NCBI RefSeq assembly: GCF_000614065.1
Contig: NZ_BAKG01000004.1
Span: 1 to 64,000 of the forward strand
Direction: 5' to 3'
Source of the DNA: Prevotella dentasini JCM 15908
GTDB lineage: Bacteria; Bacteroidota; Bacteroidia; Bacteroidales; Bacteroidaceae
DNA length: 64,000 nucleotides
The notes under the pieces were generated by a model. It saw only the letters and a program-made list of their open reading frames with translations. It ran no database searches and was not told where the DNA came from. How positions within the stretch are numbered: the first letter of the stretch is position 1; each line of letters opens with the position of its first letter. The position numbers were made by a program, and so were the translations under genes. This document shows positions 48,311 to 56,704 of the stretch, piece after piece.

Positions 48311-48400
48311 TTCAGCATGTTTGTCTTCGTTTTATCTAAATGTAAAGATTAATTTTTGTCCTCGGAAGATATGATAGTCAGATGGACAGAAAGGCATGGT

Positions 48401-48466
48401 GAAAGCGGCACTTTGGTCTGGTGATTGTGCCGTTTTCAGACTGCGAAAACGGCACTTTCTATACAC
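48401..48466. repeat. Three 22-bp units in tandem, the middle one inverted
   Basis: Units at 48401-48422, 48423-48444 and 48445-48466. Units 1 and 3 carry AAAGCGGCACTTT and AAAACGGCACTTT. Unit 2 carries the reverse complement form GTGCCGTTTT, so GTGCCGTTTTC and GAAAACGGCAC can pair. Related words occur at 28802-28845. Confidence 0.75.
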
Positions 48467-48578
48467 CAAAACAAGAGTTTTACAATTTAATCGTCTAATT
48501 TTGCACTTGCTATTGGAATCTACCCTCTACGTACGGTATAGGATGTAAATAAAAATGTAGAAAAAACTTTTAGAAAAG

Positions 48579-48611
48579 TTTGGCAGTTTCGGATATTAAT
48601 AGTATCTTTGC
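48579..48611 (+). promoter_or_regulatory. Consensus promoter of the tRNA operon
   Basis: TTTG (48579-48582), 20 bases, then TATCTTTGC (48603-48611). The first tRNA starts 50 bases downstream. Confidence 0.85.
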
Positions 48612-48660
48612 ACCGCATTTGAGAACAATGCTTGGCAACTCGGTTAAACGAGCCCTGACT

Positions 48661-48747
48661 GGAAGGATGGGTGAGTGGCTGAAACCAGCAGTTTGCTAAA
48701 CTGCCGTACGCTTCCGCGTACCGGGGGTTCGAATCCCCCTCCTTCCG
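48661..48747 (+). tRNA. tRNA-Ser (GCT)
   Basis: Acceptor arm GGAAGGA pairs with TCCTTCC. The anticodon stem GCAGT/ACTGC encloses TTGCTAA, anticodon GCT, reading AGC/AGU. A long variable arm (GTACGC-TTCC-GCGTAC) is the serine hallmark. The T-arm is GGGGG-TTCGAAT-CCCCC. The discriminator is G, and CCA is not encoded. Confidence 0.97.
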
Positions 48748-48784
48748 CTCATTTGGAAGCAAGTTCTTGAATGAAAAGGCTAAC

Positions 48785-48856
48785 GGTCGGTTCATCTAAC
48801 GGTTAGGATACAAGATTCTCAATCTTGGCATACGAGTTCGATTCTCGTACCGACTA
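48785..48856 (+). tRNA. tRNA-Glu (CTC)
   Basis: The acceptor stem GGTCGGT pairs with ACCGACT (last pair G-U). The anticodon stem CAAGA/TCTTG encloses TTCTCAA, anticodon CTC, reading GAG. The T-arm is TACGAGTTCGATTCTCGTA. No CCA is encoded. It follows tRNA-Ser by 37 bases, in the same transcript. Confidence 0.95.
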
Positions 48857-48857
48857 C

Positions 48858-48892
48858 AAAAAGAGAAAGATAAGGTCTTTCTCTTTTTTATT
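48858..48892 (+). terminator. Rho-independent terminator of the tRNA operon
   Basis: AAAAAGAGAAAGA (48858-48870) is the exact complement of TCTTTCTCTTTTT (48876-48888), with loop TAAGG and a T-run. Confidence 0.92.
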
Positions 48893-49000
48893 TATTCAAT
48901 AGTCTGTTTCTTTTTTATGGAGATGCCTGCATGTAATTGTTATTTTTTGCTTACTTTTGCACTCGTTTATTGGCATTAAACATTAAAAGTAAGATTCCAA

Positions 49001-49459
49001 ATGAGAAGATTGATGATAATCCTTGTTTTATCTGTTTGTACCTTGATGGTCAGTGCGCAGAAAACAATTGATGGTATTCGGTTTATGACTGCGTATGGGC
49101 AGCTGTCCGATACGCTAATAAGCAGATTTGGTGTTCCGGTAACGGAAACAAGGGAAAAGCTGGTATTTGCGGATGTCGTTTTCGATGGTGAGAGGTACAG
49201 CGAGGCTAACTTTTTCTTTGACGAGAAGGGAAGAATGCATTTGCTCCGACTGAAGAAAACCTGCGTTGACAAGTCTACAGCCGTGGCAAGTATGAATAGT
49301 TTATGGGAAAAATACGGGGGCGAATATCAAACGACGGAGGATGAAACACCGGAGGACGGGAAGTTCGTGGTTGGATTTGACACTGGTGGTGCAAGGCTGT
49401 TTACCATTTCAACATTTCGTAATCGTTGCGATATGACTTTCGGCCCATTTCTGAGATAG
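49001..49459 (+). CDS. Secreted protein of unknown function
   Basis: 152 residues. The signal peptide is MIILVLSVCTLMVSAQ. The mature part is beta-rich and opens IDGIRFMTAYGQLSDTLISRFG, with VFADVVFDGERYSEANFFFD and a C-terminal RCDMTFGPFLR. I do not recognise the family. The protein is probably periplasmic. It follows a TACTTTTGC box by 40 bases and is separated from the next secreted-protein gene by 114 bases. Confidence 0.65.
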   Translation: MRRLMIILVLSVCTLMVSAQKTIDGIRFMTAYGQLSDTLISRFGVPVTETREKLVFADVVFDGERYSEANFFFDEKGRMHLLRLKKTCVDKSTAVASMNSLWEKYGGEYQTTEDETPEDGKFVVGFDTGGARLFTISTFRNRCDMTFGPFLR

Positions 49460-49573
49460 TGCTTGGAAGGGAGACTCGTTAGCTTGATGGCTTCGAGACT
49501 GTCCTATTTGCATGGATGAGATGGGGAATATTAGTAGTTGTATGCGATATCGTACTTTTGTTTTATTTGATAT

Positions 49574-50170
49574 ATGAAGAGATTATATTTGCTTATTGTG
49601 TGCTTGACAATTGTCTTCGGGGCGTCAGCCCAGACTATGGGGGAGTTGTGGGCAAGTATGCCTGATTCTGTCGTTCCCTATCTCAATCAGACCTTACGGG
49701 AACAGATGGTTCAGGAAAAGGAAGCAGGAGGCTGGATGCCCGTGGAAAACCTGTCGGGAGATACGAGCGTTGTCAGCTTGCTGACAAGTAATTACATGAA
49801 GGTGAAGCTCAGCAATTCGTCTGTTATAGAGTTGAAGCTGTTGGATGAGAAGACTATTGCCATGGTGCAGACATGGTTTGGCCCTGAGCCGGAAAGCAGA
49901 CTGACTCTCTATTCTGTTGCATGGCAGTCAATGCCGTCAACGTTTTCTCCTGTCTGCTTGACGGAGAAGCCGGATACGATGAGTACCGATGAATATGAGC
50001 ATCTGTTGGCTTTACTGGAACCCCAATTAATATGGTTGCAGCTTTCGGAGAAAGATAATAGCCTGTCTGTCCAATATGCCCAAATAATGCTCACGTCTTC
50101 TGAACGACAGGAGGTTTCGGCTATAGTTAAGCAAACAAAATATAATTGGGACGGTAGCAGATTTAAGTAA
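49574..50170 (+). CDS. DUF3256 family secreted protein
   Basis: 198 residues. Signal peptide RLYLLIVCLTIVFGASAQ. The domain starts TMGELWASMPDSVVPYLNQT and contains MVQTWFGPEPESRLTLYSV, typical of DUF3256, a Bacteroidetes-only periplasmic family of unknown function. The consensus terminator at 50277-50307 lies downstream, although a further promoter intervenes. Confidence 0.8.
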   Translation: MKRLYLLIVCLTIVFGASAQTMGELWASMPDSVVPYLNQTLREQMVQEKEAGGWMPVENLSGDTSVVSLLTSNYMKVKLSNSSVIELKLLDEKTIAMVQTWFGPEPESRLTLYSVAWQSMPSTFSPVCLTEKPDTMSTDEYEHLLALLEPQLIWLQLSEKDNSLSVQYAQIMLTSSERQEVSAIVKQTKYNWDGSRFK

Positions 50171-50202
50171 TGTTAATCTTACACTCTTTCTGCCTTGGAA
50201 AC

Positions 50203-50234
50203 TTTGCAAGTTAATAATAAATCCCTAACTTTGC
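50203..50234 (+). promoter_or_regulatory. Promoter between the DUF3256 gene and a terminator
   Basis: TTTG (50203-50206), 19 bases, TAACTTTGC (50226-50234). Transcription would start near 50241 and meet the terminator at 50277-50307. Confidence 0.6.
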
Positions 50235-50240
50235 ATCGTG

Positions 50241-50307
50241 TTTTTCATGGTATTAGATTATTAAGGTTAATAAAAGATTGATTGTCGTGAGACAATCAAT
50301 TTTTTTG
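50241..50307 (+). ncRNA. Candidate small RNA of about 65 nt
   Basis: A promoter and a strong terminator enclose a 65-base segment with no reading frame. The sequence is A/T-rich. It could be a small RNA or a leader of the nucleoside permease with an attenuator. Not a known RNA family. Confidence 0.35.
50277..50307 (+). terminator. Rho-independent terminator
   Basis: ATTGATTGTC (50277-50286) pairs perfectly with GACAATCAAT (50291-50300) around GTGA, followed by seven T. Confidence 0.93.
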
Positions 50308-50343
50308 TTTCTGCTTCTATGTGAAATTATTCTTATGTTCTCT

Positions 50344-50376
50344 TTTGGTCGTTTCTTATATTTTTACTACTTTTGT
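50344..50376 (+). promoter_or_regulatory. Consensus promoter of the nucleoside permease operon
   Basis: TTTG (50344-50347), 20 bases, TACTTTTGT (50368-50376), 24 bases before the start at 50400. Confidence 0.7.
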
Positions 50377-50399
50377 GCCAAAGAAAATTAGCTGAAAAC

Positions 50400-51662
50400 A
50401 TGAATCTGAAAGTACGTTTGGCACTGATGAACTTTTTGGAGTTCGCAGTGTGGGGAGCTTATCTGACCTCTATGGGGCGTTATCTTGGGAACCTTGGCAT
50501 AGGAGAGAACATAGGTTTGTTCTATTCCATGCAGGGAATAGTGTCTATCTTCATGCCTGCCCTTATGGGTATTGTGGCTGACCGCTGGATTCCTGCCCAA
50601 AGGCTGTTGGGTCTGTGTCATCTTTTGGCAGGATTGTTTATGTTCGGCACTGCCGCCTATGGTCTTGGTGCAGGAAGTGCAGCTGAGTTTCATATCATAT
50701 TCGGGCTTTATTCCTTGTCCGTTGCCTTTTATATGCCTACGCTGGCTTTGACCAATTCGGTTGCTTACTCTGCATTGACTCAGGCAGGAATGGATACGGT
50801 CAAGGATTTTCCGCCTATCCGCGTCTTCGGTACTATCGGATTTATTCTTACAATGTGGCTGGTTGACATCATGGGCTTTCAAAGCAATCAGAACCAATTT
50901 GTTACCTCGGGTGTCGTAAGCATCATATTGTTCTTCTATACATTCACCTTGCCCAATTGCCAAGTTTCAAGGGATGTGGAGAAGAAGAGTCTGGTAGATG
51001 CCTTCGGGCTTCGTGCCTTTACCCTGTTCAGGCAAAAGAAGATGGCTATATTCTTCATCTTCTCCATGTTGTTGGGTGTGAGCCTTCAGATAACCAACAG
51101 CTTTGCCAACCCGTTCCTGTTCAGTTTCGGGGCGCAACCTGAATTTGCCGACAGCTTCGGCGTGCAGCACGCAAATATCCTAATCAGCCTCTCGCAGGTG
51201 AGCGAGACTTGCTGTATTCTCCTCATTCCCTTCTTTATGAAGCGATACGGGATAAAGAACGTCATGCTGATTGCCATGCTGGCTTGGGTGCTTCGCTTCG
51301 GCCTGTTTGGTCTTGGTAATCCCGGCACGCCCGGAGTGTGGCTGTTTGTCCTCTCCATGGTAGTGTACGGCGTAGCGTTCGACTTCTTCAACATCTCGGG
51401 TTCGCTCTTCGTAGACCGGAGTACGGATGAGAAGATACGGTCTTCGGCCCAAGGGCTCTTCATGCTGATGACCAACGGCATCGGTGCTACAATCGGGACA
51501 CTGGCGGCCCAAGCCATCATCAACCGCTTTACGCATCCGTTGCCCATAGGCGGCGATGTCCTGACGGTAGGAGACTGGCAGACGTGCTGGTTCATCTTCG
51601 CGGGCTATGCCTTGGTTGTTGCGATTAGCTTTGCATTGATATTCCGTCCCAAACATTCGTAA
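50400..51662 (+). CDS. Nucleoside:proton symporter, MFS (NupG/XapB-like)
   Basis: 420 residues from the ATG at 50400, which fits the promoter spacing; an upstream start at 50373 would overlap the -7 box. Twelve membrane helices are expected. Features of the nucleoside-proton symporter family are LMNFLEFAVWGAYLTSMGRYL at the start, GIVADRWIPAQRLL, YMPTLALTNSVAYSAL, FPPIRVFGTIGFILTMWLVD, and the ending AGYALVVAISFALIFRPKH. It imports nucleosides with protons. Its TAA overlaps the ATG of the next gene (TAATG). Confidence 0.9.
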   Translation: MNLKVRLALMNFLEFAVWGAYLTSMGRYLGNLGIGENIGLFYSMQGIVSIFMPALMGIVADRWIPAQRLLGLCHLLAGLFMFGTAAYGLGAGSAAEFHIIFGLYSLSVAFYMPTLALTNSVAYSALTQAGMDTVKDFPPIRVFGTIGFILTMWLVDIMGFQSNQNQFVTSGVVSIILFFYTFTLPNCQVSRDVEKKSLVDAFGLRAFTLFRQKKMAIFFIFSMLLGVSLQITNSFANPFLFSFGAQPEFADSFGVQHANILISLSQVSETCCILLIPFFMKRYGIKNVMLIAMLAWVLRFGLFGLGNPGTPGVWLFVLSMVVYGVAFDFFNISGSLFVDRSTDEKIRSSAQGLFMLMTNGIGATIGTLAAQAIINRFTHPLPIGGDVLTVGDWQTCWFIFAGYALVVAISFALIFRPKHS

Positions 51663-52203
51663 TGGATAAGGTACAGCTCTTTTTCAGAGGAGTTACTGAG
51701 ATTGTAGGCGAAGAGGTATAGGACTGCTGATTCTGGCAGACCGCTCCGAAGCCCGTCAGGTGGCAATCGTCTGTGATGGCCCGAGTGAATACCAGATAGG
51801 GATAAGGTTGAACAAGGCCCCCAATTTAGAGACCCTGCTGCCGGAGACGTTGTGCCGTCTGGTTCCGCGGATGGATGCGGAACATTACGAGATATTCTTC
51901 AGTTCAATAAACAACGGTCAGTACAAGGCGTTGCTGACTGACAAGGCGACGGCCGAAGCCATTCCCGTAAGGGCTTCGGACGCGGTGTTGCTCTCGCTGA
52001 TAGCGAGGCTGGACATTTTTATGGAGCGGCATCTCTTCGACGTGCAAAGCGTCTCTATGAAAAAGGACAATTCGCGCATGGCACTGCCCGTGAACGCCTT
52101 GGACGACGTCATGCTACAGAAGGCGCTCGAGCGAGCCATTGCTAACGAGAACTACGAGTTGGCGTCTTATCTCAGAGACGAGATAAGGCAACGTCAAGGA
52201 TAG
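51662..52203 (+). CDS. Bifunctional nuclease family protein (DUF151), frameshift
   Basis: About 179 residues. It starts DKVQLFFRGVTEIVGEEV. A duplicated 'TA' at 51717-51720 ends the frame; removing two bases gives GLLILADRSEARQVAIVCDGPS and then SEYQIGIRL. LPETLCRLVPRMDAEHYEI, VPVRASDAVLLSLIARLDIF and the C-terminal UVR-like helix EDVMLQKALERAI...LASYLRDEIRQR fit the DUF151 bifunctional DNase/RNase fold with a UvrB/C-type tail, a common Bacteroidetes arrangement. Cytoplasmic. Coupled to the permease gene. Confidence 0.82.
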
Positions 52204-52237
52204 CTCCGTCGCTGAAAATCATTTATATGCACTCTGT

Positions 52238-53011
52238 ATGAAAGAAGTCAGATTCTTCTATGTTCCCGACGCGCAGCACCGGGAAGAGCTTCCGCAGGAC
52301 GAGGCCGTGCACGCGCTGCGTGTCCTCCGCCTGCAGCCGGGGGACGAGATGTTCCTCATGGACGGCGAGGGATGCTTCTGCAAGGCCGCGGTAACGGTGG
52401 CCAGCTCCAAGCACTGCCTCTACCGCATCGTGGAGACCCTGCCGCAGGAACGCGCGTGGCGTGGGCGGATTCATCTGGGAATCGCCCCCACGAAAGACAT
52501 CGGGCGGATGGAATGGATGGCGGAGAAGGCAACGGAAGTGGGATTTGACGAAATTACGTTCCTGAACTGCAAGTTCTCCGAACGCAGAAACATCCGTACC
52601 GACCGCATGGAGCGGATAGTCGTCTCGGCCATGAAGCAGAGCCGAAAGGGGTGGAAGCCACAGGTAAATCCGCTTTGCAGCTTCTCCGATTTCGTTGCGG
52701 CACCGCTTGGCGGCCGGAAGTTTATCTGCCACTGCTATGAGGAGATAGAGCGGAAAGACTTCTTCACGGAAATCGGGAGGTCCACCGGCGACGACGACAT
52801 AACGGTGCTGATAGGGCCAGAGGGCGATTTCTCCACCGACGAGGTACGGCTCGCGCTGAAGCATGGCTACGAGAGCGTAACGCTGGGCAGCAGCCGCCTG
52901 CGTACGGAGACGGCAGGGCTTAGCGCGGTCATGATGTCGCAGCTGGCACGACGCTCCGAACGGGCCTTGCTGTCCTGCCGGGCATCGGCAGACGGAGAAC
53001 CGTCTGCGTAG
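52238..53011 (+). CDS. rsmE: 16S rRNA m3U1498 methyltransferase
   Basis: 257 residues. RsmE methylates N3 of U1498 in 16S rRNA. The N-terminal PUA-like domain begins RFFYVPDAQHREELPQDEA, with HALRVLRLQPGDE. The C-terminal SPOUT domain has the knot motifs VLIGPEGDFSTDEV and LGSSRLRTETAGLSAVM for S-adenosylmethionine binding. KATEVGFDEITFLNCKFSER is the usual central motif. Ends 93 bases before the large 22-bp array. Confidence 0.94.
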   Translation: MKEVRFFYVPDAQHREELPQDEAVHALRVLRLQPGDEMFLMDGEGCFCKAAVTVASSKHCLYRIVETLPQERAWRGRIHLGIAPTKDIGRMEWMAEKATEVGFDEITFLNCKFSERRNIRTDRMERIVVSAMKQSRKGWKPQVNPLCSFSDFVAAPLGGRKFICHCYEEIERKDFFTEIGRSTGDDDITVLIGPEGDFSTDEVRLALKHGYESVTLGSSRLRTETAGLSAVMMSQLARRSERALLSCRASADGEPSA

Positions 53012-53504
53012 ATTTTCCGACGTTGCACGGCAGGTACAAATTGCCGTGTTTTTTAGAAGAGAGATAATAGCTTTTCATGGACAGGATATGCCTTTTCTGG
53101 AAAAGCATTATACGTTTTCATAGAAAAGTACGTACGTTTTCACTTAAAGGTACGTACGTTTTCACTTAAAGGTACGTACGTTTTCACTTAAAGGTACGTA
53201 CGTTTTCACTTAAAGGTACGTACGTTTTCACTTAAAAGTACGTACGTTTTCACTTAAAAGTACGTACGTTTTCACCTAAAAGTACGTACGTTTTCATTTA
53301 AAAGTACGTACGTTTTCACTAAAAAGTATATACGTTTTAACCGAAAGGTATATACGCTTTCGCTAAAAGCATTACATGTTTTGGCAAGAAGCATTATTTG
53401 TTTTAGTCAAAAAGTACGTGCTTTTAAGGTGAAAATCCTGCAGATTCTTTCTGTCGTAGTGTTGCAGACAGGCCTACAATGGGGCTGCAAAGACGGGCGT
53501 CGGT
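53012..53504. other. Intergenic region between convergent rsmE and TPR genes
   Basis: It is almost filled by the 22-bp tandem array (53105-53434). Degenerate unit-like words (ATAGCTTTTCATGG, ATATGCCTTTTCTGG) extend it left to about 53060. No gene is visible. Confidence 0.7.
53105..53434. repeat. Large tandem array of a 22-bp repeat, about 15 units
   Basis: Nine nearly identical core units start every 22 bases from 53128 to 53304 (GTACGTACGTTTTCACTTAA, then AG or AA). Each contains the ACGTACGT palindrome. Flanking units are progressively degenerate: GTATATACGTTTTAACCG at 53326, GTATATACGCTTTCGCT at 53348, and GCATTACATGTTTTGGC from 53369. On the left, GCATTATACGTTTTCATAG starts at 53105. Homogeneous centre and diverged edges suggest expansion by slippage or unequal exchange. 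It is not a CRISPR: there are no spacers. Confidence 0.95.
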
Positions 53505-55675
53505 CTACGTTCTGTTTACCAGACTGATTAAGAGCAGGCGGTCGGTGGGGGAGACGCTGTGTTTGTCGAGCATGTATCCGTCCTTGTCGAACTCGTCGGC
53601 AAGGTCGGCATGTCTGAGATTCTTCCACTGGCGGAACCTGTCTATTGCTGAAGCAATGTTGCCGAGCAGCCAGTCGGCATAACCTGCATTGAGATAGTCT
53701 TCGGCTGACGGGGCGTTGCTGAACAGCTGCTCATAGAGATTGGCGGCTTTTGCGGCATTGCCGTCGCAGAGGAGCGTCCACGCGAGCACGCGCTTCACGT
53801 TGTCGTTGTCCGGATGTTCGAAGTCAAGGCGGTAGAGGCTTTCGAGTGCTTCCTTTGTACGGTCGAGTTTCAGCAGGGCGATGGCGCGGCTGATTTCGAA
53901 CGATATGTTTCCGGGCTGTGCGAGCAGCAGGGCGTCGTAAGCGTCGACGGCAGTCTCGTAGTCTTCCATTTCCATTGCTGTGCGTGCCTTCCCCTTCTGC
54001 GCCCATTCGTTGTCGGGCTGGAGGTTGAGCGCATGCTCGAAGTTTTCGGCTGCCACGGATAGATAGCCGTGGTGCAGGCAGCTGTAGCCCGTGAGGGTAT
54101 GGTACTGCGTGGTGTCGGCATAGAATGTCGGCAGCAGCTCTTGCAGCTGGTCGTAGCGGTGGTGACGGAAGAGGTAGGTGGCGAGTGCGCCCTTCCGTGC
54201 ATCCAATCCGGTCTGTATGAAAATTTTGTACTCGAAGAAGAAGGCGTCGGCATAAAATTCGCTTTTCCCGTCGTCCTTGAAGGGGTTGAGCAGATGGGCC
54301 GCACCACCGTAGAGGCGGTAGAACCGGTAGAGGTCTTGCAGATACATCCGGCGTATATAGGCTGGGCTTTGGGTGTCAATGTCCGACGCTCCGATGCCTA
54401 CAGCCTCGTCGGAATTGAGCATCTCGAGCATGTTTTTGGGTATGCGGTCAATGACGGCCGACATGGCAAGGGCAAGCGAATACTTGTCTGACTCGCAGAA
54501 GCTGCCGCGCTCCATCAGCACGTCGAGGAAGCGGGATGGCCCGAGCTTGTCCACCGTGGCCCGCAGAGCGGGATGGGCGATGTAGAAGGGCATGAACCAG
54601 TTGGCCATTTGGCTGAAGAAAGGAAAACGCTTCATCTGCCGGAAGCCTCCGAAGTAGATGTCGGAACCTTGCTGCTGCATGCTCATCATCTTCTGGATGT
54701 TGGCTTCCATCTGTTCCATCTTCTCGTCCTCGTCGCTGTTCCCGAGTATCCGGTCGGTGGGGTCTTCCTCTTTCTCCTGTATGCCGAAGCGGCTGATGGT
54801 CAGGTTGGAGTTGCGCATGATGTCGGGCATGATGTTGCGCTGTATGTGCTCGTGGTCCTTCTCGGCATCCATGCAGCTGAAGAGCTGCTGCTGTAGTTCG
54901 AGCAGCTCACGTGTCGTCTGCCTGTCTTCACAGAGCCGTTCTATGTGGCTGCGCTGTTCGGGAAATATGTCCATCTCGTCGAATATAGTCAGTACCCAGC
55001 CAACGAGTGCGCGCTGCCTTACGTGCTCGTCTTCCGCATGTTCGTAGACGTTTACAAGGGTCTGAAACTTATGGATGTCGAAATGGTTCATGTTGGCAAT
55101 GAGGAGCGCGGAGAGAATGAGCTGCTGGTCGGTGGTGTCTATCATGGGAGAGAGCAGCAGGGTGGTGTAGAAGTCTTCGTCGTCTACCGTCCATTGGCAT
55201 GAAATCCACAGAGCGTTGAAGAGGCGTTCCATGAATGTCTGATGGCGGTTGTAGAGGGCTGCCGACCGCTCCTTCTGCATGTCTTCCGGCTCTAAAGAGA
55301 GCATGGCTATGTCGGAGACGAAGCTTCGAGCACTGAGCGGATGAAGTCGTGCCCCATGTTCAGGTGGTCGCTGAGGCGGAAGGCGGTGATGTATGTGTCG
55401 GTATTCTTGCAGTTCCAGCTTATAAGCAGGTCTGCCGCCACACGGTAGAGCCGCCTCACGAGCGTGTTGTACATCTGTTCGCGCTGCGGGTCGTTGAAGC
55501 CGCGGAGCATAAAGTCCTGCATGAGGCGGAAGTCTTTGCCGATGGCATCGAACTCGTCGTGTCCTATAAGCGAGGGTTTTTGTTCGTAGAGGGGACGGAG
55601 CAGGGCAATGGCCTCGCTGAGTTGGCGATTTATGATGTGGCTGGTGGCGGTGCTGATAGTTTCGTTGGCGTTCAT
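53505..55675 (-). CDS. Tetratricopeptide-repeat protein (frameshift)
   Basis: About 723 residues from the ATG at 55675 after adding one T near 55322 (EAFVSDIAMLSLEPEDM). The N-terminal 330 residues are helical and unfamiliar. The C-terminal half has TPR-like units: LHHGYLSVAAENFEHALNLQPD, KARTAMEMEDYETAVDAYDAL, ISRAIALLKLDRTKEALESL and WTLLCDGNAAKAANLYEQLF. No signal peptide or membrane helix, so it is a cytoplasmic scaffold of unknown partner. Homologues of this length occur in Bacteroidales. It is convergent with rsmE across the 22-bp array. Confidence 0.8.
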
Positions 55676-55745
55676 TGCTGATGACTTTTTATTGTAATAG
55701 GCTGGCGGATTAGAGGAGCGGCAGTCTTTACCGGCCTTGTCTCCA

Positions 55746-56642
55746 TTAATGTTTTCTCGCTTGTAGAACATCCGACGGACGGGGAGCGTTCGCTTTCTCG
55801 TAGATTATTTTCGGCAGACTCTTGGCAACAGCCTTGTCGGCTTGCATGTATTTCTCTATCAGGGCGGCGTAATAGGCGGTTCCGTTTTTGTTGATGAGTT
55901 CGACAGCTTTATCGTAAGCCTCCCGGAAAGCGTTTTGCTGAAGGGTTCGGTTGTCTTTTTCTATAAAGGCAATGACACCGGGACGGAAGGCATCTTCTGC
56001 CGAGTCGTAGAGCACGTTATGCCCTGAGAGCCGGGCTTGCGTGGCTTGTGGTTCAGCGAACCAGAAAGCGTCAAGCTCGTTATTCTGTAACATCTTCATG
56101 CGGACGAAGACGTCGTTTATTTGCGAGCGGAATACCTGATATTTCGGTTGGGCGGCCTTGACTACCTTGTCGGTCAGCATGTCTGTGGCTGAAAAGCGGG
56201 TCATGGCGACAATCTTATCGCTGAGGTCGGCAGGCTTCGACAGCTTGGACTTGCGGTTGCCGATGAGCTGCCAACTAAGGTTGGTGCCTGTCATGTAGGT
56301 TATGGGTATGTGCCGGATTCTCCTCAGCCGTTCCGTCCTTATCAGGTCGGATGCCGCTGCCTGTACGTGGCCCCGTATGATGGCTGTGTCGCAGTCCATC
56401 TGTGCATTGAAGCGGAGCAGGCGGATGTCAACCTTCGTTGTATCGTAGAGCACGCTGTCCTTGAGCAGGTAGATGGGCAGGCAGTCCATTGTCGGCATGA
56501 CGGCAATCTTGAAGGCTGCCGTGTAGGCCGCCTTCTCCAGTTTTGTCTTCTCTGCCTCTGCTGCCTTTCGCTGTTCTGTTGTCTGACCGCAGCTTGTGAG
56601 TGCCAGAATAGCTAATATAAGGAGGTAATGTAATCGTTTCAT
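55746..56642 (-). CDS. Solute-binding lipoprotein (SsuA/NMT1-like), orphan
   Basis: 298 residues. The signal peptide ends ILALTSCGQ (lipobox). The periplasmic-binding fold is of the type that binds sulfonates, thiamine precursors or related compounds: FKIAVMPTMDCLPIYLLKDSVL at the start, AAASDLIRTERLRR, VAMTRFSATDMLTDK and ELDAFWFAEPQATQARLSG. No ABC permease or ATPase gene is adjacent, so its partner is elsewhere or the protein has another role. It is divergent from radA and has a minus-strand TAATTTTGC box at 56649-56657. Confidence 0.8.
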   Translation of the reverse strand: MKRLHYLLILAILALTSCGQTTEQRKAAEAEKTKLEKAAYTAAFKIAVMPTMDCLPIYLLKDSVLYDTTKVDIRLLRFNAQMDCDTAIIRGHVQAAASDLIRTERLRRIRHIPITYMTGTNLSWQLIGNRKSKLSKPADLSDKIVAMTRFSATDMLTDKVVKAAQPKYQVFRSQINDVFVRMKMLQNNELDAFWFAEPQATQARLSGHNVLYDSAEDAFRPGVIAFIEKDNRTLQQNAFREAYDKAVELINKNGTAYYAALIEKYMQADKAVAKSLPKIIYEKANAPRPSDVLQARKH

Positions 56643-56666
56643 TGTCTTGCAAAATTAAGCATAAAT

Positions 56667-56698
56667 TTTGTAACAAGGAAAATTATTGTTACTTTTGT
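56667..56698 (+). promoter_or_regulatory. Promoter of radA
   Basis: TTTG (56667-56670), 19 bases, TACTTTTGT (56690-56698). The ATG at 56705 is only six bases beyond, so the mRNA may be leaderless or nearly so. Confidence 0.7.
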
Positions 56699-56704
56699 CG
56701 TGCA

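Larger units (their letters stand above)
48189..49000. other. Region with repeats, promoter and tRNA genes
   Basis: No protein gene. It contains a terminator-like hairpin (48264-48310), the 22-bp repeats (48401-48466), the tRNA promoter, two tRNAs and their terminator. A TACTTTTGC box at 48952-48960 precedes the next gene. Confidence 0.6.

Noticed and set aside
53105..53434. CRISPR array
   Set aside because: The 22-base units are directly contiguous with no spacers, and no cas genes are near.
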